A DNA stretch of 5,182 bases, from NCBI GenBank assembly GCA_020860985.1, contig JAJBTG010000096.1, positions 1 through 5,182 of the forward strand, read 5' to 3'. Numbering within the stretch: the stretch's first letter is position 1; each line of letters begins with the position of its first letter. Below the pieces are notes generated by a model. The model had not been told where the DNA came from. It saw only the letters and a list, made by a program, of their open reading frames with translations, and did not search any database. The position numbers were made by a program, and so were the translations under genes. This document shows, piece by piece, positions 1 through 5,182 of the stretch. The stretch comes from Oscillospiraceae bacterium (GTDB lineage Bacteria; Bacillota; Clostridia; UBA1381).

Positions 1-48
1 AAAGTAAGTGGAACCCGCCGCCTATAGAGGCGGGGGACATCTTACTTT
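1..48 (-). terminator. Long hairpin just after mnmG, probable terminator or palindromic repeat
   Basis: Bases 1-8 (AAAGTAAG) and 41-48 (CTTACTTT) are perfect 8-bp inverted arms. Inside them, 18-33 folds as CCGCCT-ATAG-AGGCGG, and 14-16 can pair with 34-36 around one bulged G, leaving an internal loop of 9-13 against 37-40. The element begins 3 bases past the mnmG stop on the minus strand, which fits an intrinsic terminator closing that operon. The T-run expected after the hairpin would lie outside the window, so termination is inferred. The structure is nearly symmetric and could also act on a convergent neighbour, or it could be a dispersed palindromic repeat. Confidence 0.6.
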
Positions 49-51
49 TAG

Positions 52-1914
52 TTATCTTTTCAACGACTCAAGCCATACAATCAGCACGGATATATCCGAC
101 GGGGAAACTCCCGATATTCTGGATGCCTGCCCGATGGACTTAGGCTGAACCTTATTGAGCTTTTGCCTTGCCTCAAGCCGCAGACCGTGTATATCCGAAT
201 AGTCCTGATTTTCCGGCAGCCGCTTGGATTCCAACTTCTTAAACTGTTCAACCTGCGCTATTTGCCGTTGGATATACCCGTCATATTTCAGCTTAATTTC
301 AACCTGTTCCGTAACTGCGTCCGGCAATTGAGTACGATTCTCGTCTATTTCTCCAAGCTTTTCATAATCAAGCTCGGGACGCTTTAGCATATCGCTTAAA
401 CGGATTCCCGTTTTTACGGGCGCTGTTCCGTACTTTTCCAAAATAGGGTTGGCGGTTTTCGGCGGAATTACAACGGAAGAAATTCTTTCGATTTCATCAT
501 TGACCTGCTTTAGCTTCAGCTGTAATTTTTGGTATCTTTCCTCGCTTATAAGACCCACTCTGTACCCGAACGGCGTAAGGCGCTCGTCCGCGTTATCCTG
601 TCTGAGAAGCAATCTGTATTCCGAGCGTGAGGTCATCATTCTGTACGGCTCATTTGTTCCCTTTGTAATTAAGTCGTCAATCAGAACGCCGATGTATCCG
701 TCCGAGCGGTCAAGAATAAGCGGCTCCTCACCCTTTAATTTCAGCGCGGCGTTAATTCCCGCAATCAATCCCTGCGCCGCTGCCTCCTCGTAGCCCGACG
801 TTCCGTTAAACTGACCCGCACCGTAAAGTCCGGATATATTCTTAAACTCAAGCGTCGCCCGAAGCTGGCGCGGGTCGCAGCAATCATACTCAATCGCGTA
901 TGCACTGCGCATTATTTCAACATTTTCCATGCCCTTTATCGAGCGGTACATCTCAAGCTGAACATCCTCGGGAAGGCTTGTTGAAAATCCCTGCGCGTAC
1001 ATTTCCTTTGTGTCCAACCCCATCGGCTCTATAAAAAGCTGATGCCTCGGCTTATCATGAAACTTGACAACCTTGTCCTCTATCGACGGACAGTATCTCG
1101 GTCCCACTCCCTCGACCATCCCGCCGTACATGGCGGAACGCTCCAGATTATCCATTATGATTTTATGCGTTTTTTCATTTGTGTAAACAAGGTGGCATAC
1201 CACCTTGTTTTCACCGGTATTTTCGGTTTCAAACGAAAACGGGACTATCCTTTCATCCCCCGTTTCGACCTCCATTTTGTCAAAATCAAGGGTGTCGGCA
1301 TGAATTCTTGCCGGAGTTCCTGTTTTAAACCTAACAAGCTCAACGCCAATCCTGCGAAGATTTTCCGACAGCTTGTTTGCCGGAAACATTCCGTCCGGCC
1401 CGCTCTCGCGCGAATAGCTGCCGATAAGTATTTTCCCTTTGAGATATGTTCCCGTCGCCGCTATAACCGCCTTTACGGAATATTCCGTACCCGTATGCGT
1501 TACGACGCCGCAAACGCGCCCATCCTCAATCCTTATATCTACTATCTCCGCCTGCTTTACCTGCAAATTTTCCTGCTCCTCAACGCGGCGTTTCATTTCG
1601 GCATGATATTTCTTCCTGTCGATTTGCGCGCGAAAGGAATGGACAGCCGGACCCTTGCCTCGATTAAGCATCTTAGATTGAATAAATGTCGCGTCCGCCG
1701 CCTTGCCCATCTCCCCGCCGAGCGCGTCGATTTCACGCACGAGATGTCCCTTTGCCGTTCCGCCAATGCTCGGATTACAGGGCAAATTTCCTATCGCATC
1801 AAGGCTTATCGAAAACATAACCGTTTTCATTCCGAGTCTTGCCGAAGCGAGCGCTGCTTCTATTCCTGCATGGCCGCCGCCTATAACCGCAATATCGTAC
1901 TCACCTAAAATCAT
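52..1914 (-). CDS. mnmG: MnmG (GidA), tRNA uridine-34 carboxymethylaminomethyl-modifying enzyme
   Basis: This is the cytoplasmic FAD protein that, with the GTPase MnmE, installs the 5-(carboxymethyl)aminomethyl group on wobble uridine 34 of a set of tRNAs. The 620 residues match the family's usual length. Visible signatures are the N-terminal dinucleotide-binding GGGHAG (residues 12-17), LPCNPSIGG with Cys46, the family signature [11 protein letters not shown] (271-281) with Cys275, and the second signature [17 protein letters not shown] (366-382). These two cysteines correspond to the conserved pair in E. coli Mnm[16 protein letters not shown] (429-443) leads into the helical C-terminal region, known in the family to bind MnmE. 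The ATG at 1914 overlaps the upstream stop as ATGA, and GGAGG (1925-1929 on the plus strand) lies 10 bases upstream, inside the preceding gene. The frame is intact. mnmE, the frequent neighbour in Firmicutes, is not adjacent upstream. Confidence 0.97.
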   Translation of the reverse strand: MILGEYDIAVIGGGHAGIEAALASARLGMKTVMFSISLDAIGNLPCNPSIGGTAKGHLVREIDALGGEMGKAADATFIQSKMLNRGKGPAVHSFRAQIDRKKYHAEMKRRVEEQENLQVKQAEIVDIRIEDGRVCGVVTHTGTEYSVKAVIAATGTYLKGKILIGSYSRESGPDGMFPANKLSENLRRIGVELVRFKTGTPARIHADTLDFDKMEVETGDERIVPFSFETENTGENKVVCHLVYTNEKTHKIIMDNLERSAMYGGMVEGVGPRYCPSIEDKVVKFHDKPRHQLFIEPMGLDTKEMYAQGFSTSLPEDVQLEMYRSIKGMENVEIMRSAYAIEYDCCDPRQLRATLEFKNISGLYGAGQFNGTSGYEEAAAQGLIAGINAALKLKGEEPLILDRSDGYIGVLIDDLITKGTNEPYRMMTSRSEYRLLLRQDNADERLTPFGYRVGLISEERYQKLQLKLKQVNDEIERISSVVIPPKTANPILEKYGTAPVKTGIRLSDMLKRPELDYEKLGEIDENRTQLPDAVTEQVEIKLKYDGYIQRQIAQVEQFKKLESKRLPENQDYSDIHGLRLEARQKLNKVQPKSIGQASRISGVSPSDISVLIVWLESLKR

Positions 1915-2822
1915 ACCTCGTCTTCCTCCAAATACGTGATTTGCACAGGCGGATTTTTTTGTTTCATATCCTTTATTATTGAGCGCTCTATTACGCGCGC
2001 CGCGTAAAACTCACCCGGGAAACGCATAATGCACGGTCCCAAAATCAGAGTGAACAATATCGCAATTGCCGGACTGAATATCATGAACGAAAGAAAAACC
2101 AACAGCGCTTCAATCAGAGTAAGCAAGAAATTTATCGGCAAATTCGCAAGTGTAAGCAGAACCGCGTTTTTATAAAGCTGACCTATCGAGCATTCAAACG
2201 TGACCATAATCTGATACAGATACGGATGTATCATGGTATAAACAAATATCAGCAAAAACGCGATATAGCACAAAATCATCCACACCATATTGCCGTATGT
2301 GATATACGCCGAATAATAGAAATACAACGCGTTTGTGCCGAAAACAAGAATGACCGCGTCGATTATCGTAACGATTATGCCTTGTTTGAAATTTTCCTTA
2401 AATTTATCCCGTCCGTCGCTGACAATCCATGCGTGCTCGCCGCGCGTAAAGCACCTCACTATATATGAGAACGAAGCCGACGCGGGACCCGAACCCCACA
2501 GCATAAAAACGCCTACAGCGAACATAGCGCACAATCCGAAAACCATCGCGCTTATAAGATTCTCGTTGGTTGTCGCGTCAATCTGCGCTCCCGTGACCAT
2601 TTCGGACATAGCGGACATATGACCCGAAAGAGCAACCGTTGCGAAAAAATAAAGAAGCACAATCCATATTATGCTTACCACAGAATACAAGCTGTTCAGC
2701 TGTAAAAATTTTACGAATTTCTGTATCAGAATATCCCAGTACAGAAAAAAGCCTTTCTTTTTCGGCGCGTTCTTGTCAACACCCTTGCCCGGCTTATTAT
2801 AGCCGCCTCCGAATAGTCCCAT
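1911..2822 (-). CDS. DUF624 (YesL-like) multi-pass membrane protein of unknown function
   Basis: A 303-residue integral membrane protein. A short glycine- and lysine-rich cytoplasmic-looking N-terminus (1-23) is followed by the family-like segment [20 protein letters not shown] (24-43). Hydrophobic stretches lie at about 44-66, 92-111, 147-168, 178-200, 216-246 and 249-264, so five or six membrane segments. The family's conserved centre is visible as [23 protein letters not shown] (110-132) followed by DKFKENFKQ (139-147). Assignment to DUF624/YesL rests on remembered similarity of these motifs; no biochemical function is known to me for the family. The start is well supported: a perfect AGGAGG (2830-2835 on the plus strand) lies 7 bases before the ATG. 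The stop overlaps the mnmG start by 4 bases, so the two genes are almost certainly cotranscribed and translationally coupled. The acidic tail (LEEDEV) is unremarkable. Confidence 0.85.
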   Translation of the reverse strand: MGLFGGGYNKPGKGVDKNAPKKKGFFLYWDILIQKFVKFLQLNSLYSVVSIIWIVLLYFFATVALSGHMSAMSEMVTGAQIDATTNENLISAMVFGLCAMFAVGVFMLWGSGPASASFSYIVRCFTRGEHAWIVSDGRDKFKENFKQGIIVTIIDAVILVFGTNALYFYYSAYITYGNMVWMILCYIAFLLIFVYTMIHPYLYQIMVTFECSIGQLYKNAVLLTLANLPINFLLTLIEALLVFLSFMIFSPAIAILFTLILGPCIMRFPGEFYAARVIERSIIKDMKQKNPPVQITYLEEDEV

Positions 2823-2849
2823 GTTAATTCCTCCTAATATGTAATATTT

Positions 2850-2912
2850 GCCGCATTTTTGAGCGGGTCGATTAAAGCTCGGACTTTCCTTTAATCGAAC
2901 ACTTAAAGCGGC
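2850..2912 (-). other. Structured 5' leader candidate of the DUF624-mnmG transcript
   Basis: Two nested inverted repeats lie between the predicted promoter and the DUF624 ribosome binding site. The inner one is a perfect 10-bp stem, 2868-2877 (TCGATTAAAG) with 2889-2898 (CTTTAATCGA), around an 11-base loop. The outer one pairs GCCGC (2850-2854) with GCGGC (2908-2912). CCGC at 2851-2854 can instead pair with GCGG at 2863-2866, a competing short hairpin, so two exclusive folds can be drawn. Read on the minus strand, the structure ends 14 bases before the AGGAGG and is not followed by a T-run, so it is not a standard terminator in that direction. I recognise no known riboswitch class. A protein or RNA switch role is inference. 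Confidence 0.45.
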
Positions 2913-2957
2913 GATTTGTTTTCTTTTTCAAAAAACGTGATTTTTTCGTATTTAATT

Positions 2958-2986
2958 ATTGTATCACAAATTAATCTGTGATACAA
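2958..2986 (-). promoter_or_regulatory. Predicted promoter of the DUF624-mnmG operon
   Basis: By symmetry of the dyad the minus strand also reads TTGTAT (2986 to 2981), 17 bases, then TACAAT (2963 to 2958), again with TGA before the -10. Transcription would start near 2951 and give a leader of about 128 bases that includes the 2850-2912 stems. It cannot be occupied by RNA polymerase at the same time as the plus-strand promoter. Confidence 0.5.
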
Positions 2987-2987
2987 T
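2959..2987 (+). promoter_or_regulatory. Predicted promoter of the RluA-family gene
   Basis: TTGTAT (2959-2964) serves as a weak -35 and TACAAT (2982-2987) as a good -10, with a 17-base spacer. TGA directly before the -10 supplies an extended -10 TGn motif. Transcription would start near 2994, giving a leader of about 33 bases before the TTG start codon. This is prediction from consensus only. Confidence 0.55.
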
Positions 2988-3012
2988 AGCGATATAGCAT
3001 TTTTTTGATTTT

Positions 3013-3021
3013 AGGCGGTGA
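3013..3021 (+). promoter_or_regulatory. Ribosome binding site that decides the TTG start of the RluA-family gene
   Basis: AGGCGGTGA differs by one base from the full anti-Shine-Dalgarno complement AGGAGGTGA. Its GGCGG core ends 8 bases before TTG at 3027, an ideal distance. The in-frame GTG at 3018 lies inside this site and so is an unlikely start. Confidence 0.75.
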
Positions 3022-3026
3022 TTTTT

Positions 3027-3953
3027 TTGAGAGAGCTTACTGTAAACGAGAACGACGCAAACCAGCGACTTGACAAATTTTTGACAAAATATATGGATAT
3101 TCCCTCCGGTATGCTGTACAAAGGACTCAGAAAAAACTGTGTGCGCGTAAACGGAAAGCACGTCAAGCAGGGCGATTATACGCTGCAAGCGGGCGACACT
3201 CTGTCGCTTTATTTCAAGGACGAATTTTTCAGCGAGCCAAAAAAATTCATTCCGATAAAGCCAAATCTGAAAATAATCTTTGAGGATGAAAACATTCTTC
3301 TCATCGACAAGGAGGTCGGAACCGTTGTCCACGCGGACGACTGCGGCACAAAGGACACTCTTATATACCGCATACAAAGCTATCTGTTTGAAAAGGGCGA
3401 ATACGACCCCGATAACGAGCATAGCTTCTCCCCCGCCCTCTGCAACCGCCTTGACCGCAACACCGGCGGTATAATCATCGCGGCGAAAAACGCCGCCGCT
3501 CTCCGTATAATCAACGAAAAAATCAAAAAGCGCGAAATTAAAAAGCTGTATCTCTGCATCGTTGAGGGACGCCCCAAGGACTATGACGAGCTGTCATCAT
3601 ATCTTACGCGCGGCGAAAAAATAGTTTCCGTTTCCGACACGGCTTCAAAGGACGCAAAACCCATAAAAACGCGCTACCGAGTTATCGCCGGAAATAAAAA
3701 ATCCTCACTTGTCGAGGTGGAGCTGCTCACCGGCAGAACTCATCAGATACGCGCCCAGCTTGCCTATATAGGGCATCCGCTCGCGGGCGATGTAAAATAC
3801 GGCGCAAAAAAAACCGAAAATTATCACACGCTCTACAGCTACAAATTAATTTTCGGTTTCACCTCCGATGCCGGTATATTAAATTATCTTAACGGCAGAG
3901 AATTTTCCGTTTCCGTTGAATTTGCCAACAAATTTTTGGCGGCAAATTCATAG
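3027..3953 (+). CDS. RluA-family pseudouridine synthase with N-terminal S4 domain
   Basis: The enzyme converts specific uridines in structured RNA (23S rRNA in RluC/RluD, tRNA and rRNA in RluA) to pseudouridine. The exact target cannot be told here. From the TTG start it has 308 residues, typical for the family. An S4 RNA-binding domain covers about residues 4-62 (NQRLDKFL, then VRVNGKHVKQGDYTLQAGD). The catalytic domain follows: IIFEDENILLIDKEVGTVVHAD (about 83-104), the catalytic-loop motif CNRLDRNTGG (139-148) with the predicted nucleophile Asp143, and the signature LLTGRTHQIRAQLAYIGHPLAGD (233-255). The usual HRLDxxTSG appears as NRLDRNTGG, with Asn for His and Gly for Ser; Arg-Leu-Asp is kept, so activity is expected. 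It is transcribed away from DUF624-mnmG, and its 3' end overlaps the convergent glycosyltransferase by 70 bp. The TTG start is preferred to GTG at 3018 because that codon falls in the ribosome binding site. Confidence 0.93.
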   Translation: MRELTVNENDANQRLDKFLTKYMDIPSGMLYKGLRKNCVRVNGKHVKQGDYTLQAGDTLSLYFKDEFFSEPKKFIPIKPNLKIIFEDENILLIDKEVGTVVHADDCGTKDTLIYRIQSYLFEKGEYDPDNEHSFSPALCNRLDRNTGGIIIAAKNAAALRIINEKIKKREIKKLYLCIVEGRPKDYDELSSYLTRGEKIVSVSDTASKDAKPIKTRYRVIAGNKKSSLVEVELLTGRTHQIRAQLAYIGHPLAGDVKYGAKKTENYHTLYSYKLIFGFTSDAGILNYLNGREFSVSVEFANKFLAANS

Positions 3954-5029
3954 AGGCTCGCGGCGGCGTTCGGTTTCCCAAGCCGCTTAACGCTTTCCTT
4001 TAAGAGGTCAACGCACCATTGGCAGCTTAAAAGCTGGTGAAGCGCTTCGGAAATGGTATATGTATTGTTTACCATTATAGCCGCGCCGTTATTGACAAGA
4101 AAATTCAGATTTCTGTCCTCCTGTCCGGGAAGCGGATTTATGACAATCATCGGAAGCTCCTTTGCAAGCGTTTCCGAAGTGGTAAGTCCGCCCGGCTTTG
4201 AAATTATAAAATCGGCGGCATCCATCATAATATCCACATTATCGACAAAGCCGTAGGTATACACCGATTTTTTCCATGAATATTCATCTATATCCGCTTT
4301 CATCTTTTTGTTTGAGCCGCATACGCATATAATCTGAAAATCCGCCGGATACTCGTCCATTTCTATAAGCATTTTTTTCATATTTCCGTAGCCCATTGAA
4401 CCCATCATAACAAGAATGGTTTTCTTATCACCAATCATTAGGCTCTCTCGCGCTTGACGCTTATCCGTTTTCATCGCAAATTGACTGCGTATCGGGATTC
4501 CCATGGGCAGCAGCTTTTCCTGCGGTATACCCTTCTTACACATCTCATATGACAGAAGCATATCGGGAATTACATAGTAATCCAAAAGTGTGCTTTCCCA
4601 AAAGGGATGAACGGTAAAATCGGTAACGATTCCTATTGTCGGGCAGGTAACAATTCCGCACGACGATAATATGCTCATTACCACTCCGGCATAGCTGTGC
4701 GTGCCTATTATAAGGTCGGGATTAAAATCCGTAACATACTTTTCAAGCTTCTTCGACACAAGTGCCGACAGAAGTCCTATAATCGAATGCTTGTCGTAAG
4801 GCTCGTCCTTTTTGGTAAACCTGCCGTACACCTTTCCGTAGGTTTCGGACAGATATTTTGTGGACAGCAGATAGCCGTCCTGAATAGAGTTTCCGAGATG
4901 ACGGTTTATGTAATCGAAAATATCGAGCATCTCACATTCAAATCCGTTATTTTCAAACTGCTCCATAATAGCCTTAGCCGTTGAATGATGCCCGTATCCG
5001 GCTCTTATGGACATTAGCAATAATTTCAT
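3884..5029 (-). CDS. UgtP/MGDG-synthase-like diacylglycerol glycosyltransferase (GT28 family)
   Basis: Members transfer sugar from a UDP donor to diacylglycerol on the inner face of the membrane, making glucosyl- or galactosyl-diacylglycerols for membrane lipids and, in some Firmicutes, the lipoteichoic acid anchor. The chosen start gives 381 residues, about the length of B. subtilis UgtP. The N-terminal MGDG-synthase acceptor domain opens with MKLLLMSIRAGYGHHSTAKAI; the GxGH segment is at residues 11-14. PDLIIGTHSY (104-113) and IGIVTDFTVHPFW (132-144) continue it. The GT28 C-terminal donor domain starts near 203 with TILVMMGSMG and includes YGFVDNVDIMM (259-269), the nucleotide-sugar motif SKPGGLTTSE (277-286) and PGQEDRN (301-307). 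No signal peptide or membrane span is seen, fitting a peripheral membrane enzyme. The frame stays open 37 codons further to ATG 5140, but that start has no ribosome binding site. The sugar and the number of residues added are not readable; a related MurG-like role is less likely because of the N-terminal domain. Confidence 0.88.
   Translation of the reverse strand: MKLLLMSIRAGYGHHSTAKAIMEQFENNGFECEMLDIFDYINRHLGNSIQDGYLLSTKYLSETYGKVYGRFTKKDEPYDKHSIIGLLSALVSKKLEKYVTDFNPDLIIGTHSYAGVVMSILSSCGIVTCPTIGIVTDFTVHPFWESTLLDYYVIPDMLLSYEMCKKGIPQEKLLPMGIPIRSQFAMKTDKRQARESLMIGDKKTILVMMGSMGYGNMKKMLIEMDEYPADFQIICVCGSNKKMKADIDEYSWKKSVYTYGFVDNVDIMMDAADFIISKPGGLTTSETLAKELPMIVINPLPGQEDRNLNFLVNNGAAIMVNNTYTISEALHQLLSCQWCVDLLKESVKRLGKPNAAASLYEFAAKNLLANSTETENSLPLR
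3917..3950. repeat. Inverted repeat inside overlapping convergent 3' ends
   Basis: TGAATTTGCC (3917-3926) and GGCAAATTCA (3941-3950) are perfect 10-bp arms around 14 bases. A competing inner stem pairs GCCAA (3924-3928) with TTGGC (3936-3940). The right arm touches the RluA-family stop codon. The hairpin has AT-rich arms and no clear T-run, so it is at best a weak two-way transcription end. It lies within both coding sequences and is read in phase by both. Confidence 0.6.
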
Positions 5030-5182
5030 ATTCACAGTCCTTTCAATTTTCAATGCAGATACGCCGAAGCCCCTGCTGATGGACGCTAAAGCGCGGTCTG
5101 TTCGAATAAAGCTTGTAGAATTTGTATTGTTATTTTTCATATTTTTACATTCTTAATTTGCTCTATAATATACTATTATAAC
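5030..5182 (-). promoter_or_regulatory. Leader and probable promoter region of the glycosyltransferase gene
   Basis: No separate gene is seen here. On the minus strand the AT-rich right edge offers two -10-like hexamers, TATAAT (5180 to 5175) and TATTAT (5170 to 5165). Any matching -35 would lie beyond the window, so the promoter is only a candidate. If the first is used, the leader is about 140 bases. The open frame running through 5030-5140 in phase with the gene would encode a polar N-terminal extension, probably untranslated. Confidence 0.35.
5038..5043 (-). promoter_or_regulatory. Ribosome binding site fixing the glycosyltransferase start
   Basis: The minus strand reads AAAGGA here, 8 bases before ATG at 5029, directly in front of the conserved MKLLLMS beginning. 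The alternative in-frame ATG at 5140 is preceded only by an A/T-rich stretch. This favours the 381-residue protein. Confidence 0.7.

Larger units (their letters stand above)
2957..2988. promoter_or_regulatory. 32-bp near-perfect dyad between divergent genes (shared promoter or operator)
   Basis: TATTGTATCACA (2957-2968) and TGTGATACAATA (2977-2988) are perfect 12-bp inverted arms. The centre ATTAAT (2970-2975) is itself palindromic, so the only mismatch in 32 bp is the pair 2969/2976. It sits midway between the divergent RluA and DUF624 genes. The symmetry suits a dimeric regulator's operator and also duplicates promoter elements on both strands. Confidence 0.75.

Noticed and set aside
141..149. 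MnmG C-terminus as a site of truncation or frameshift
   Set aside because: The protein reads through to a normal family ending ([15 protein letters not shown]) at the usual length, so the gene is intact.
1042..1908. 288-codon open frame on the plus strand, antisense to mnmG
   Set aside because: It lies wholly inside a confidently identified mnmG, has no ribosome binding site or promoter, and its Arg/Cys-rich, His-rich product resembles no family. It is a shadow frame.
2878..2890. GGAAAGTCCGAG-like string on the minus strand, similar to the conserved region near the RNase P RNA 5' end
   Set aside because: Only this short string matches. It sits in the loop of a 10-bp stem in a 200-base gap, far too small for RNase P RNA, and no other conserved parts are present.
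2930..2946. AAAAAA-CGTGA-TTTTTT as a terminator
   Set aside because: The stem has only six A-T pairs with no GC core, too weak for an intrinsic terminator, and there is no gene whose end it would serve.
2964..2981. TCACA-N8-TGTGA as a possible CRP site
   Set aside because: CRP recognises TGTGA-N6-TCACA. Here the half sites are in the opposite order and spaced by 8, so it is not a CRP-type site.
2964..3422. 152-codon open frame on the minus strand, antisense to the RluA-family gene
   Set aside because: It overlaps the clear S4 and catalytic coding sequence and shows no recognisable domain or ribosome binding site. It would also read through the promoter dyad.
3963..3993. GC-rich hairpin after the RluA-family stop as its terminator
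   Set aside because: The pairing (GCGGC with GCCGC) is short with a long loop and competing registers, lies inside the glycosyltransferase coding sequence, and has no T-run after it.

Overview
The window looks like a chromosomal housekeeping segment from a Clostridia-type Firmicute. The evidence is an AGGAGG-type Shine-Dalgarno before the genes, a TTG start, moderate GC with AT-rich intergenic DNA, a DUF624 (YesL-like) membrane protein, and a UgtP/MGDG-synthase-like glycosyltransferase of the length usual in Firmicutes. The genus cannot be read from the sequence. I see no phage, IS, CRISPR, tRNA or rRNA.

Layout from left to right. At the left edge (1-48) a long imperfect palindrome lies 3 bases past the stop of mnmG and probably ends its transcript. 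mnmG (52-1914, minus strand; tRNA wobble-uridine modification) is preceded by a DUF624 integral membrane protein gene (1911-2822, minus strand). The two share an ATGA stop/start overlap, so they form a translationally coupled pair. Between 2823 and 3026 is a divergent regulatory region. It holds a stem-rich segment (2850-2912) that would lie in the 5' leader of the DUF624-mnmG mRNA, and an almost perfect 32-bp dyad (2957-2988). The dyad's two halves read as the same extended -10 promoter on both strands. An RluA-family pseudouridine synthase gene (3027-3953, plus strand) departs to the right from this dyad.

The RluA gene runs tail-to-tail into a processive diacylglycerol glycosyltransferase-like gene (3884-5029, minus strand). 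The two coding regions overlap by 70 bp, and inside the overlap an in-phase inverted repeat makes both proteins carry a nearly identical 11-residue peptide near the C-terminus. The last 150 bases (5030-5182) are the AT-rich leader and probable promoter region of the glycosyltransferase.

Functionally the window combines RNA modification (MnmG on tRNA, RluA on rRNA or tRNA) with envelope functions (DUF624 membrane protein, glycolipid synthase). The single dyad between the DUF624-mnmG pair and the pseudouridine synthase gene is the most interesting regulatory structure: both RNA-modifying genes appear to be driven from the same DNA, one in each direction. I found no convincing wholly new system. 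The points worth following are regulatory or architectural.
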